Shown here piece after piece: positions 32,100-40,541 of a stretch of 64,000 nt of DNA (position 1 is the stretch's first letter; every line of letters starts with the position of its first letter). Source of the stretch: Streptococcus australis (GTDB lineage: Bacteria; Bacillota; Bacilli; Lactobacillales; Streptococcaceae); the NCBI RefSeq assembly GCF_003943615.1, contig NZ_RJPZ01000004.1, forward strand, positions 1 through 64,000, read 5' to 3'. The notes beneath the pieces were generated by a model. The model saw only the letters and a program-made list of their open reading frames with translations, was not told the origin of the DNA and searched no databases. The position numbers and the translations under genes are program-made.

Positions 32100-32224
32100 G
32101 ACGCAGTGGTTGAGTGGGCTCTACTACGCTGATTTCATCAGCTTTTACAGCCCTACTCAACTGTGCGGAGGTGGGACGACGAAATCGAATTCTAACGAAA
32201 TTACAGATTTCTGTCCCACTCTCT
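32071..32224 (+). repeat. Dispersed multi-hairpin repeat, copy 2 (hairpin I lost, fused to tag)
   Basis: Same sequence as the copy at 40542-40716 from CTCTCAATTGTCTTTGGATT onwards, but the terminator-like hairpin I is absent and tag coding sequence follows directly instead. Hairpins II and III are intact. It fills the gap between tag and the response regulator gene and may help to end the regulator transcript. Confidence 0.88.
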
Positions 32225-32232
32225 TTTCTTCC

Positions 32233-32832
32233 TTATAACCAACCCTTTTCTTGGGCAATCTTTGCTGCCTCAGTCCGATTCTCTGCATCCAACTTGGTCA
32301 GAATGGCTGACATATAATTGCGGATGGTCCCGTTAGAGAGAAATAACCGATCAGCAATTTCTTGGTTAGAAGCTCCTTTGGCAACTTCTTTTAGGACCGC
32401 TTGCTCCTGAGAGCTTAGAGGATTGGGGTGGGTTAGGATTCCCTCCATTAATTCAGGAGAATATTCTTTTTGCCCTGCCAAGACTGTATGCAGGGTGGCC
32501 ATCAAGTCTGTAATGCGGCGTTCTTTTAAAACATAGGCATCGACTCCAGCCTTGAGGGCCCGCTCAAAATAACCCGGTCGCTTAAAGGTGGTAACGATGA
32601 CGACCTTGAGCTGGGGTTGTTGACTTTTAGCCCATTCCAAGACTTCTAGTCCTGTTTTGATCGGCATCTCGATATCTAAGATAGCAATATCAACTGGATG
32701 GCTTTCGAGTAAGCGAATAGCTTCTTGTCCATCTCCAGCCTGCAAGACTTCTTCCACGTCCTCTTGCAAAAGCAAGAGCTGGCAGAGCGCATCACGCAAC
32801 ATACTTTGGTCTTCAGCAACTAATAAGCGCAT
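32233..32832 (-). CDS. Response regulator, NarL/LuxR (DesR-like) family
   Basis: DNA-binding response regulator of 199 residues. It has a receiver domain with phospho-acceptor Asp in AILDIEMP (about residue 53) and Lys in YVLKERR near 104. The C-terminal LuxR-type helix-turn-helix carries [17 protein letters not shown] and [20 protein letters not shown]. It is 2 bp downstream of its histidine kinase and ends next to repeat copy 2. Together with the ABC-2 exporter it forms one unit, so it probably controls that operon, possibly through the ATGACA/TGTCAT dyad upstream of the first gene. Confidence 0.93.
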   Translation of the reverse strand: MRLLVAEDQSMLRDALCQLLLLQEDVEEVLQAGDGQEAIRLLESHPVDIAILDIEMPIKTGLEVLEWAKSQQPQLKVVIVTTFKRPGYFERALKAGVDAYVLKERRITDLMATLHTVLAGQKEYSPELMEGILTHPNPLSSQEQAVLKEVAKGASNQEIADRLFLSNGTIRNYMSAILTKLDAENRTEAAKIAQEKGWL

Positions 32833-32833
32833 C

Positions 32834-33931
32834 TTATTTCCTTTCTTGATAGGGGATCCGTATTTCTATCCGGGTCGGCTTGTATTGATGACTGATATCT
32901 AGCTCTCCTCCCAACAAGGCAATCCGTTCGCGGATCGAGTGCAGGTCCTTATCGGAGACCTTATCAAAGCCAATACCGTTGTCTTCTGCGACCATTTCTA
33001 CCCCTGTTTCGGTGGAGCGATAAGTGAGAAGGGCCTGCGTTGCTCTGGCATGTTTGATCATATTGGTGGCTAGTTCCAGAGACACCATGGCCAGAGCAGA
33101 CTCTAGGATCGGGGAAATACTAGCTGTATCGAGCTCGTTTTGGATCTCCACTTTGACTTGCGCCACTTCTAGCATTTGCCGGACAGTTTCTAACTCTCTT
33201 GCTAGGGTTCGTTGCTTCAAGTTCTCCACAATCTCCCGGACTTGGTGCATGGACTCTTGGCTAATGGCTTGAATCTCTTGTACCTGCTCCCGAGCCTTCT
33301 CAACCTGTCCGAATGCTAAGAATTGATCGGCTAGATCTGCCTTGACACTAAGCATGGCAAAGGTGTGTCCTAGACTGTCATGTAGATCGCGGCCAATCCG
33401 CTGACGTTCATTTTCCGCCAGCAAGAGATTGATCTGGGCGTTTTGCTTGGCATGATCAACTTTCAGCTCCTCCATCATTCGAATCCGGACCATGCTATAG
33501 GTCATCACCGCGATGAACAAACAAATAATCAGTATAAAAAGCCACTCGTCTTTTCTCAAATAGGGATTAAATAACAAGGCTCCAAAGAGGATTAATTGCG
33601 ATAAAACAGCCGTCCAAAGAAAAGGGGAACGAAAATTATAGATTCGAAAATGATAGACTAAAATATTGCTAATATAGTAGTAAAACCATATATAGTTACT
33701 TCCAATATAAAAGGTACTTCCTGCAATATAAAACAAAAGATAGAGCCAAAAAAACCAGGTCAGTTTCTTATCTTCCGTAATGAGGATCCCTAGATAGCTC
33801 ACCATAAAGAAGAGGGCAAAAAAGAAATGCCACCAGGGAATTTGCCCAAAGAAAATAGTAGCAAAAGGGAAGGTCATAAAGACCAAGCTTACGTAAAACA
33901 TATAATGAATACGTTTCAGTTTTTCAATCAT
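32834..33931 (-). CDS. Sensor histidine kinase, HisKA_3 (DesK/LiaS-like) family
   Basis: Membrane sensor of 365 residues with about five to six spans in the first 155 residues and almost no extracellular domain. The HisKA_3 dimerisation region follows, with the phospho-His in [14 protein letters not shown] (about residue 183). The ATPase domain has [12 protein letters not shown] (N box) and EDNGIGFDK (G box). Sensors of this type detect membrane state or drugs. It overlaps the permease gene by 4 bp and is coupled to the response regulator. Confidence 0.93.
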   Translation of the reverse strand: MIEKLKRIHYMFYVSLVFMTFPFATIFFGQIPWWHFFFALFFMVSYLGILITEDKKLTWFFWLYLLFYIAGSTFYIGSNYIWFYYYISNILVYHFRIYNFRSPFLWTAVLSQLILFGALLFNPYLRKDEWLFILIICLFIAVMTYSMVRIRMMEELKVDHAKQNAQINLLLAENERQRIGRDLHDSLGHTFAMLSVKADLADQFLAFGQVEKAREQVQEIQAISQESMHQVREIVENLKQRTLARELETVRQMLEVAQVKVEIQNELDTASISPILESALAMVSLELATNMIKHARATQALLTYRSTETGVEMVAEDNGIGFDKVSDKDLHSIRERIALLGGELDISHQYKPTRIEIRIPYQERK

Positions 33932-34668
33932 GAACGAACCTCAGAATGACGACGATAAACGATGACAAGAGTAAACAAGACCAAGGTAAACAAGCTTAAA
34001 TAAAGACTTGCAAAGACATTAACCTGGCCCTTATTTAAAAAGGTCTTGATCAGTTCCATCAATTGATAGGTTGGCAGGCATTTGCCAATAGCCTGCATCC
34101 ATTCTGGAAAGACATTAATCGGCATCCATAGACCACCCATGACAGCCAGTCCCATATAGAGGAGATTGCCCGCAACCGACATCAATTGACTGGAAGGAAG
34201 CAAGGTCAAGACCAGACCGATAGCTACAAAAGCTAGACTTCCTAGGATGAGAAGGAAGGCTGCCAAGACCCAATCCTGTAAGGGCATGTTCACATGGCGC
34301 ACCACATGACCCACGGTAAAGACGACCCCAATAGAGAGGAGAAAGTCGACAAAGAGACCCGCAACCTTTATTAGATAATATTCTACCATAGATGCGGGGG
34401 TATGGCGCAAGACTTTTTGCCAATTATTAAGCCGATCGGTTTCAAGAACTGTTGGAAAGGAAAATAGAGCCGTAGACATCATGGAAAAAGCCGTCATGGA
34501 GAGGAGATAATCCCTCATAAAATGAGCTGGTGCCCCTGGTGTGTCCTGGTACATCCCTGAAAAGAAGAGATAAAAGGCCGTGGGCATCCCAATTGATAAC
34601 AAGTAATAAATGGCTTGGCGTCTGGTCAAATGCCACTCAACCACGCCGAGAGCTTTCATGCGTTTCAT
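33928..34668 (-). CDS. ABC-2 type transporter permease
   Basis: Membrane protein of 246 residues with six predicted spans and the ABC-2 permease pattern, for example GNLLYMGLAVMGGLWMPINVFP near residue 170. It forms an exporter with the ATPase encoded 4 bp upstream. The linked two-component system suggests a role in exporting or resisting membrane-active compounds, or in lipid homeostasis. The substrate cannot be told. Confidence 0.88.
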   Translation of the reverse strand: MKRMKALGVVEWHLTRRQAIYYLLSIGMPTAFYLFFSGMYQDTPGAPAHFMRDYLLSMTAFSMMSTALFSFPTVLETDRLNNWQKVLRHTPASMVEYYLIKVAGLFVDFLLSIGVVFTVGHVVRHVNMPLQDWVLAAFLLILGSLAFVAIGLVLTLLPSSQLMSVAGNLLYMGLAVMGGLWMPINVFPEWMQAIGKCLPTYQLMELIKTFLNKGQVNVFASLYLSLFTLVLFTLVIVYRRHSEVRS

Positions 34669-34672
34669 CTTC

Positions 34673-35554
34673 TCAACCTACTTCCTTTGTATTTTCAAAA
34701 ATAGAATCTAATAAACTTCGATTGGTCACTTCGATCTCTTGGATCGAACAGCCTTCTTCTTGCAATCGCGCCCACAAACGATTGGCATCGCTTGTCACAA
34801 CTTGGAGGGCATCGGGTTTGACCGTCACTTGACCAATTCCGTCCATCCCTGCCACTAGAGCTTGGTAGCGCAAAGGCAGGGTGAAATGTTTTTCTACTTC
34901 TTCGCTTCTCATAGCGAGAGGAGTCGTATCCCGAAGCAAACGTCCCTGATGCAAGACCAGGATCCGATCGGCCGTATGCTCAACTTCCTCGATGTAATGG
35001 GAAGAATAGACAATGGTCACACCTTGATCTTTTAAATGCTCAACAATCTCCCAAAAGCGTTGGCGAGTGGACGTATCCATAGCAGCCGTTGGCTCATCCA
35101 AAAACAGAAGACTGGGACGACCAATCAAGGTCAGTACAAAGGATAGGAGACGTTTTTGCCCACCAGACAGCTTACTGGCCAATTGTCTCTTCTGTTCTGA
35201 ACTAAAACGCAATAGATCATCGATTTCATTGACCGTTAAGGGTTGGGGATAAATAGAGCGAAAGAAGCTGATCAGTTCCTGCACGGTTAGTTTTTGCACG
35301 ATGGCATTCTCTTGAGGAAGATAAGAGACACTAGCCTTTAATTGAGGATGACCAGGAGCTTTTCCCTCCACTTCAATGATTCCAGCTGTTGCCTTTATAT
35401 CTCCTAGGAGGCAATTCATCAAGGTTGTCTTCCCTGCTCCATTTGGCCCAATCAAGGCCAGGCAATCTCCTCTCTCAACTGTGAAAGAAAGATCTTCTAA
35501 AATCACCTTTCCTTTAATACTTTTCTTCAAGTTCTCTACTCTAATGACACTCAT
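34673..35554 (-). CDS. ABC transporter ATP-binding protein
   Basis: ATPase of 293 residues. It has Walker A GPNGAGKTT near residue 36, signature KLSGGQKRLLSFVLTL near 135, Walker B SLLFLDEPTAAMD near 155 and His switch VYSSHYIEE. A C-terminal extension of about 80 residues is typical of drug/bacteriocin exporter ATPases. It works with the following ABC-2 permease. Its start overlaps the upstream 65-residue gene by 14 bp. Confidence 0.92.
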   Translation of the reverse strand: MSVIRVENLKKSIKGKVILEDLSFTVERGDCLALIGPNGAGKTTLMNCLLGDIKATAGIIEVEGKAPGHPQLKASVSYLPQENAIVQKLTVQELISFFRSIYPQPLTVNEIDDLLRFSSEQKRQLASKLSGGQKRLLSFVLTLIGRPSLLFLDEPTAAMDTSTRQRFWEIVEHLKDQGVTIVYSSHYIEEVEHTADRILVLHQGRLLRDTTPLAMRSEEVEKHFTLPLRYQALVAGMDGIGQVTVKPDALQVVTSDANRLWARLQEEGCSIQEIEVTNRSLLDSIFENTKEVG

Positions 35555-35738
35555 GATGCTCTCCTTTCAACCAGATTTGGCCAGCTGGAATGATGACAGA
35601 GACGACCAAGGTCACTCCCCAAACCGTTTGGAAAAACCAGCTAGGGAAATGGGCAGAGAACCAACCCGTCATCTGCTCAGTTACCCAGAGGACCATACAC
35701 AAAGCAAACATCCAGCCAATTTCTAGTTTCTTGTTCAT
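35541..35738 (-). CDS. Small 65-residue membrane protein of the TCS-ABC operon
   Basis: Two predicted spans (about residues 7-25 and 35-55) and a C-terminal His-rich tail (KGEHHECH). I do not recognise a named family. It overlaps both neighbours (4 bp with the gene before, 14 bp with the ATPase gene after), so it is translated as part of the operon. It may be an accessory subunit of the exporter or a modulator of the kinase. Confidence 0.7.
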   Translation of the reverse strand: MNKKLEIGWMFALCMVLWVTEQMTGWFSAHFPSWFFQTVWGVTLVVSVIIPAGQIWLKGEHHECH

Positions 35739-35926
35739 TGCTCCATCTCCTTTTTAACAGCCTTGACCATTTTCAACACTTCTTGAACAGCCCAGCTCAT
35801 GATTCCAATTCCCGCAAACAATTCCCATGGGAAATGGTAATAAAGACTATCATCTCCTGAAAATATTAAATAAACGACCATTCCAATAATTGTCATCGTA
35901 AAAACTTTCATTAACCACTGTTTCAT
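35735..35926 (-). CDS. Small 63-residue membrane protein, first gene of the TCS-ABC operon
   Basis: The start is taken at the ATG of MKQWLMKVF (35926), preceded by GAGG at 7 bp; the upstream in-frame GTG lies on that site. Two predicted spans occupy about residues 6-24 and 32-50, followed by a basic tail (VKAVKKEMEQ). Family not recognised. It has a TATAAT -10 just upstream and overlaps the next gene by 4 bp. Confidence 0.68.
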   Translation of the reverse strand: MKQWLMKVFTMTIIGMVVYLIFSGDDSLYYHFPWELFAGIGIMSWAVQEVLKMVKAVKKEMEQ

Positions 35927-35952
35927 TTTTATACCTCTCACTTTCTGACTTT

Positions 35953-35958
35953 ATTATA
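35953..35958 (-). promoter_or_regulatory. -10 of the TCS-ABC operon
   Basis: TATAAT on the minus strand, 27 bp before the first small gene. The expected -35 place is poor, as in activator-dependent promoters. Confidence 0.55.
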
Positions 35959-36003
35959 GCCAAAGAAAAGAAAGGCCACTAGATGATTTTGTCACTGGCT
36001 CAC

Positions 36004-36017
36004 ATGACAAATGTCAT
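36004..36017. promoter_or_regulatory. Dyad ATGACA-AA-TGTCAT, possible response regulator operator
   Basis: Perfect 6-bp dyad about 46 bp upstream of the -10. A related half-site TTTGTCA lies closer to the promoter (near 35988). LuxR-type regulators of the DesR/LiaR kind often bind such dyads. The link to the operon's own regulator is inferred. Confidence 0.5.
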
Positions 36018-36050
36018 AGAAAATAAAAAAGGCCGGACATGAGTCCGAAC

Positions 36051-36620
36051 CTATGGTGCTGGCGTTTCTTCTTTGAAACCGTGGAGTTTTAATCCTGTGA
36101 AAACAGTAGAGGCCTTGATGTCTTTTAGGTCACCAATACCGAGATCTTTAAAGTAAGATAAGTCTTTGACCTTGTCCCAATCAATGGTTTCCATATCAAC
36201 AGAAACTGTTGAGGCTAATTTTTTCTCTGGAGTGACCTTATATTCGATATTGAAACCAGCCATGTCTTTCAGTGCTGTGTATTCTGAATCTGACTGCAAG
36301 CCTTCATTAATAATTTTTGTCATCTCTTCAGGACTTAGATTAGCTGAATTGGTAGCAATTTTTTCAGGTAGGGCCGATAAAACATCTAACTTCAATTTCT
36401 GAACCTTGTCACCTTTTGTCGTGATGGTGTAGCGATGTTGATTGCCATTGATTTCTGCAGTGAGAACTTTGGTTTCTTCCTTTGCCTCACTTGTAACAGT
36501 TTCACTTTTTTCTATCGAAGTAGTGGTTGAGCTTTTTGATGTTTCTGTGGATTGAGACTTAGTGGCACAACCTGTCATCACAAAAATCAAAGCTCCTAAA
36601 AAGCAGATTACCTTTTTCAT
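36051..36620 (-). CDS. DUF1307 (YehR-like) lipoprotein
   Basis: The 189-residue lipoprotein has lipobox MTGCAT (Cys near residue 18) and a Ser/Thr/Glu-rich spacer (about residues 20-50). A DUF1307-type domain follows, with VLTAEINGNQHRYTITTKGDKV and YKVTPEKKLASTVSVDME. The function of the family is unknown. It is monocistronic, between fakA and the TCS-ABC operon. Confidence 0.85.
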   Translation of the reverse strand: MKKVICFLGALIFVMTGCATKSQSTETSKSSTTTSIEKSETVTSEAKEETKVLTAEINGNQHRYTITTKGDKVQKLKLDVLSALPEKIATNSANLSPEEMTKIINEGLQSDSEYTALKDMAGFNIEYKVTPEKKLASTVSVDMETIDWDKVKDLSYFKDLGIGDLKDIKASTVFTGLKLHGFKEETPAP

Positions 36621-36714
36621 GTGCTTTTTCTCCTATTTCTATTTTTCTAAAGTATAACATATCAAACAAAAATTGTCTAAAAACACCTATCTAATCGCTT
36701 TCATAAAGCTTTTT

Positions 36715-36760
36715 TTTACCAAAAAAAGAGCTAAAAAATCATTTTTTGGCTCTTTTTCTT
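36715..36760 (-). terminator. fakA terminator
   Basis: The stem AAAAAGAGCC..AAAA / TTTT..AGCTCTTTTT is followed by T-rich sequence on the minus strand after fakA. Confidence 0.75.
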
Positions 36761-36781
36761 TCTATTTTTGAAATCTTTTGA

Positions 36782-38446
36782 TTATTCGACGCTAAACAAA
36801 TATGGGTAAACTGGTTGATTTCCTTGATGAATTTCGACTTCAACATCTTCATATTTAGCCATCAAGTTTTGAGCCAACTCATTGGCTAGATCTTCTTGAC
36901 CATCTTCACCGATATAGATCGTAACAATTTCACTATCTTCGTCCAACATCTTATCAAAGGTAGCAGTCAAGGTTTCCATCATATCTGGATTGGAAACAAC
37001 GATTTTACCATCGACCATTCCAAGATTGTCGTTTTCATGGATTTCAAGACCATCAATAGTGGTATCACGAACAGCTGTCGTCACACTACCTGAAACAACA
37101 TCTTCCAATGAAGCGCTCATGCGCTCGTAGTTTTCTTCGATAGACTTGCTTTCATCGAAGGCAAGAAGACTGGTCAATCCTTGAGGGATGGTCTTGGTCT
37201 CTACAACGGCTGCAGATTGTTCAATGACTTCTGCTGCTGATTGAGCAGCCATCAAGATGTTCTTATTGTTTGGCAAGATAATGATGTTGCGCGCATTCAA
37301 CTCTTCAACAGCTTTGACAAAATCTTCTGTTGAAGGGTTCATTGTTTGGCCACCAGAGATGATGTAATCCACTCCTTGCGCTTTGAAGATATCCGCTAAT
37401 CCATCACCTGCAACGACTGCGATGATAGCATATTCTTTTGCTTCAGCTGGTTTAGCTTGACGCTCTTCTTTTTCAACCTGCGCTTCGTGTTGGTTACGCA
37501 TGTTGTCTACTTTTACTTTAACCAAGCTACCATATTTCAATCCTTCTTGCATGACAAGACCTGGATCTTCAGTATGGACATGGACTTTGACGATTTCATC
37601 ATCGTTGACGACTAGTAGAGAATCCCCAAGGTTGTTCAAATAGTTACGGAACTCGTCGTAGTCAAAGTCTTTCACATAGGTTGGGCCTTGTTTCAAAGCT
37701 ACCATGATCTCTGTACAGTAACCAAATTGGATATCTTCGGTTGCCACATGACCTGCTACTGACTTGTGGTGCTCTGCGTTGATCATTTCTGACATGGTTG
37801 CTGGAGTCGCCACAAATTCTTCAGATGCGATGAACTCTCCTGTCAAAGCTGATAGGAACCCTTCATAGATGAAGACCAAACCTTGACCACCAGAGTCCAC
37901 TACACCGACTTCCTTCAAGACAGGAAGCATATCTGGTGTTTTGGCAAGAGCTGTCTTAGCTCCTTCAAGGGCCGCACGCATGACTTCAACCGCATCATTA
38001 GTAGATTCTGCTTTTTTCTTAGCACCGATGGCAGCACCACGAGAAACGGTCAAGATGGTTCCTTCTACAGGCTTCATAACTGCTTTATAAGCAACTTCAA
38101 CCCCTGCTTGGAAGGCTGCTGCAAGAGCTGCTCCATCCAATTCATCCTTGTCTTTGACACTTTGAGAAAATCCGCGGAACAACTGAGAAGTGATGACTCC
38201 TGAGTTTCCACGCGCTCCCATCAAAAGCCCCTTAGCAAAGATATTTGCTGCTTCTCCAACAGTTGAAGCAGAGCGATCAGCTACTTCTTTTGCACCATTT
38301 TCAATGGTCATTCCCATATTGGTTCCAGTATCACCGTCCGGTACAGGAAAAACGTTCAATGAATTGACATACTCGGCTTGTTTATTTAAGCGAGTAGCCC
38401 CTGCTTGGACCATTTCTTGAAATAAACTAGTTGTAATTTTAGACAC
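36782..38446 (-). CDS. fakA: Fatty acid kinase catalytic subunit FakA (DAK2/YloV family)
   Basis: The 554-residue protein has an N-terminal DAK2 (DhaL-like) ATP-binding domain, with metal-binding Asp residues in PVPDGDTGTNM near residue 35 and GARGNSGVI near 78. A central linker and a DegV-like C-terminal part follow, including YIISGGQTMNPSTEDF. In Firmicutes FakA phosphorylates fatty acids held by FakB proteins for phospholipid synthesis. It follows the Asp23-like gene by 2 bp, the usual pairing. No FakB is seen in this window. Confidence 0.93.
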   Translation of the reverse strand: MSKITTSLFQEMVQAGATRLNKQAEYVNSLNVFPVPDGDTGTNMGMTIENGAKEVADRSASTVGEAANIFAKGLLMGARGNSGVITSQLFRGFSQSVKDKDELDGAALAAAFQAGVEVAYKAVMKPVEGTILTVSRGAAIGAKKKAESTNDAVEVMRAALEGAKTALAKTPDMLPVLKEVGVVDSGGQGLVFIYEGFLSALTGEFIASEEFVATPATMSEMINAEHHKSVAGHVATEDIQFGYCTEIMVALKQGPTYVKDFDYDEFRNYLNNLGDSLLVVNDDEIVKVHVHTEDPGLVMQEGLKYGSLVKVKVDNMRNQHEAQVEKEERQAKPAEAKEYAIIAVVAGDGLADIFKAQGVDYIISGGQTMNPSTEDFVKAVEELNARNIIILPNNKNILMAAQSAAEVIEQSAAVVETKTIPQGLTSLLAFDESKSIEENYERMSASLEDVVSGSVTTAVRDTTIDGLEIHENDNLGMVDGKIVVSNPDMMETLTATFDKMLDEDSEIVTIYIGEDGQEDLANELAQNLMAKYEDVEVEIHQGNQPVYPYLFSVE

Positions 38447-38448
38447 GA

Positions 38449-38814
38449 TTATTCTCCCACAATTTTAATGTTTTGGATATAGACGTTGACTGTATCCGTT
38501 GTGATTCCAAGTTGATTTTCTAGACTGAATTTGACACGCTCTTGAATATTTTTTGAAACTTCGCTAATCTTTGTACCATAGCTCAAAACAGTGTAAACAT
38601 CAACCGCAATACTTCCTGCTTCTGTTGTCTTCACAACTACACCCTTAGAGTAGTTTTCCTTACCTAAGAGAGCTTGGAAATTATCTTTAATCGCTTTTTT
38701 GCTGGCCATTCCAACCACTCCAAAAATTTCAGTGGCTGCACCGCCTACAACAGTTGCGATGACATCATCGGTCAATTCAATTTGACCATCTTTTGTATTG
38801 ATTTTTACTGTCAT
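38449..38814 (-). CDS. Asp23/Gls24 family protein (YloU-like)
   Basis: The 121-residue single-domain member of the Asp23/Gls24 envelope-stress family has DVIATVVGGAATEIFGVVGMASK and VDVYTVLSYGTKISEVSKNIQE. It is 2 bp upstream of fakA, as in most Firmicutes, and shares its promoter. The exact role is unknown. Confidence 0.92.
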   Translation of the reverse strand: MTVKINTKDGQIELTDDVIATVVGGAATEIFGVVGMASKKAIKDNFQALLGKENYSKGVVVKTTEAGSIAVDVYTVLSYGTKISEVSKNIQERVKFSLENQLGITTDTVNVYIQNIKIVGE

Positions 38815-38844
38815 AATTTCTACCTCAAAAGTATTTTATATTCT

Positions 38845-38873
38845 ATTTTACCATAAAAGAGGGCGCGTGTAAA
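38845..38873 (-). promoter_or_regulatory. Promoter of the Asp23-fakA operon
   Basis: -35 TTTACA (38868-38873), a 17-bp spacer and -10 TAAAAT (38845-38850) on the minus strand, 30 bp before the start. Confidence 0.7.
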
Positions 38874-38924
38874 AGGGATACACCTTTCTCCTATCGGTTG
38901 ATACAAATGTCCAAAAAGAGAAAA

Positions 38925-38961
38925 AAACGAAGAAAAAAGAAAAGGACCTCCAAGAGATCCT
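38925..38961 (-). terminator. rpmB terminator
   Basis: The 8-bp stem AGGATCTC/GAGGTCCT (one G-T pair) is followed by TTTTC and TTTTTTC on the minus strand. Confidence 0.75.
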
Positions 38962-38970
38962 GATTTCTGA

Positions 38971-39159
38971 TTAAACGCGTTCTACTTTACCAGATTTCAA
39001 TGCACGAGCTGAAGCCCAAACTTTTTTAGGTTTACCATCGATAAGGACAGTTACTTTTTGAAGGTTTGGTTTTACGGCACGTTTGGTTTGGTTCATCGCG
39101 TGTGAACGGTTGTTTCCTGATACAGTCTTACGACCAGTGAAATAACATACTTTAGCCAT
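38971..39159 (-). CDS. rpmB: 50S ribosomal protein L28
   Basis: The 62-residue ribosomal protein has [25 protein letters not shown] and a C-terminal [11 protein letters not shown]. The zinc-free form lacks CXXC pairs apart from the single N-terminal Cys. It is monocistronic and divergent in function from its neighbours. A conserved-looking hairpin lies in its 5' region. Confidence 0.97.
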   Translation of the reverse strand: MAKVCYFTGRKTVSGNNRSHAMNQTKRAVKPNLQKVTVLIDGKPKKVWASARALKSGKVERV

Positions 39160-39189
39160 TCTGTTTTGCCTCCTATTAGATCTAATATT

Positions 39190-39215
39190 ACGGATGTGCT
39201 AGCACCACATACCGT
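39190..39215 (-). promoter_or_regulatory. Hairpin in the rpmB 5' region
   Basis: ACGGTATGTG and CACATCCGT can pair (one bulge) around GTGCTAG, about 30-55 bp upstream of the rpmB start. It could be an mRNA leader element for autogenous control, but no known ribosomal-protein leader is recognised. Confidence 0.35.
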
Positions 39216-39277
39216 ACTATATTACCAAAAAAACTTCCTCTTGGCAAGACCTTTGAATAAGTTTTTCTTAGATAGGC

Positions 39278-39973
39278 TTATTCGAAGGATTTCTCACCTA
39301 CATAGATGATTTCTAGGTTCCCCAGTGAGACCTCTCCGACGATGTAAAAGTCCTTGCTGGTTAAATTGCTTGGATTTTCCTGGTGTTGGATGGCTGACAG
39401 AGAATTTTCTACATTGACATGAACCCGCCAGTCGCTTGGAACATAGAGGCTCAGACTTCCAAGGGAAACATCCACTGCGAACTGGGCAGACGGACCTTCC
39501 ATCCGGCAATTATCAAAATAGATCGAAGCTTCTCCAAAACTCACATCGGCACTTCCACCTGTAAAGTTCTGGTCGTTCAAATACTTAGTCACTGTAGAAA
39601 AGGAAACATCGATATCATTTCCAGCAGCTTGGGCATGTGATCCTGCTGAATAGGAACTCCAAGTCGTTTTTGCTTTTTTAGAGGGCTTAAAGAGAATATT
39701 CAGACCAATCACCGCTAAAATAGAAGAAAAGATGACCACCGAATTGGATACTGGAAGAAAATGATATTGACCATTAAGGGAGAAGAGAGCCAAGATCCCA
39801 TATAGGAAGCCCCAGCCAAAGTGTCGCTTCAAAAAACTTGAGAGGGAAAGGACTGCTAGGAAAACAACCCAAGCCAGCGTCCAGATACTGATTTCCCATT
39901 TTACAAAATAACCTTGTAAGAGCACTAGGGCTGCTAGGAGGATTAAGAAAATCCCAATTAATTTATTTTTCAT
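39278..39973 (-). CDS. LiaF-like membrane protein paired with a LytTR regulator
   Basis: The 231-residue protein has four close membrane spans in residues 1-95, a short linker, then a C-terminal domain (about 120-228) resembling the LiaF/DUF2154 beta fold. Landmarks are ADVSFGEASIYFDNC, VDVSLGSLSLYVPSDW and EVSLGNLEIIYVG. LiaF proteins inhibit their cognate regulator in cell-envelope stress. It starts 4 bp after the LytTR gene, so I infer that it is the membrane-bound controller of that regulator, as in other LytTR regulator-inhibitor pairs in streptococci. It shares the promoter of the LytTR gene. Confidence 0.82.
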   Translation of the reverse strand: MKNKLIGIFLILLAALVLLQGYFVKWEISIWTLAWVVFLAVLSLSSFLKRHFGWGFLYGILALFSLNGQYHFLPVSNSVVIFSSILAVIGLNILFKPSKKAKTTWSSYSAGSHAQAAGNDIDVSFSTVTKYLNDQNFTGGSADVSFGEASIYFDNCRMEGPSAQFAVDVSLGSLSLYVPSDWRVHVNVENSLSAIQHQENPSNLTSKDFYIVGEVSLGNLEIIYVGEKSFE

Positions 39974-39977
39974 CTTG

Positions 39978-40424
39978 CTACCTCATTTCCTTTAACCGTT
40001 CTTTTAAGAGTTGATAATAGTGCCGGGACACGTGTACCTGTTTATGGGTTTGATAAAAGTTTACTGTACTGGTTCCCGAAAAAGATTTTTCAATAGAATA
40101 AATCTGCTTGGCATTGACAATGGTCGACTTGGAGATGCGACAGAAAGCAATCGGCAAGATTTCTTCCAACTCATAGAGTTTTTGACGAACCTCATAGGCC
40201 TCTTCTCTGGTATGCCCATAGATCTTTTCGCCATCTGTCTCAAAAAAGAGAATTTCTGACACATCTACGAAGTACTCGCTTCGATCCTTGTAAAAGGTCA
40301 GTGGCGTCATTTTTTGCTCCAAGATCAACTGTTGCAAGCGGGCGACTTCCTCCGTCAATCGAGGAGCCCGGATGATCATTTCTGGCTCATCCATCTGCGG
40401 ATCTAATTCGATACGAACTTTCAT
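39978..40424 (-). CDS. LytTR-family DNA-binding regulator without receiver domain
   Basis: The 148-residue protein has a LytTR DNA-binding domain in about residues 45-145: YFVDVSEILFFETDGEKIYGHT, CRISKSTIVNAKQI and TVNFYQTHKQVHVSRHYYQLLK. There is no phospho-acceptor receiver domain, so control must come through its level or its membrane partner. It is the first gene with the LiaF-like gene. Its own promoter carries two direct repeats of TAAGTGGTTAT, a spacing expected for LytTR dimers. Confidence 0.88.
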   Translation of the reverse strand: MKVRIELDPQMDEPEMIIRAPRLTEEVARLQQLILEQKMTPLTFYKDRSEYFVDVSEILFFETDGEKIYGHTREEAYEVRQKLYELEEILPIAFCRISKSTIVNAKQIYSIEKSFSGTSTVNFYQTHKQVHVSRHYYQLLKERLKEMR

Positions 40425-40454
40425 AGGACTCCTTTCTTAACCTTTGTTAGTAAC

Positions 40455-40482
40455 ATTATAACAGCTGTTCAAAATCTTACAA
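40455..40482 (-). promoter_or_regulatory. Promoter of the LytTR operon
   Basis: -35 TTGTAA (40477-40482), a 16-bp spacer and -10 TATAAT (40455-40460) on the minus strand, 30 bp before the start. Confidence 0.7.
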
Positions 40483-40493
40483 GTCCTTTTCGG

Positions 40494-40525
40494 TAAGTGG
40501 TTATTTTCAGCCCCTAAGTGGTTAT
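40494..40525. promoter_or_regulatory. LytTR-type direct repeats at the LytTR promoter
   Basis: Two exact copies of TAAGTGGTTAT (40494-40504 and 40515-40525), 21 bp apart start to start, begin 12 bp upstream of the -35 end. Two helical turns between half-sites fits LytTR DNA-binding proteins. Autoregulation is inferred. Confidence 0.7.
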
Positions 40526-40541
40526 TTCAGATAGCTAAAAA

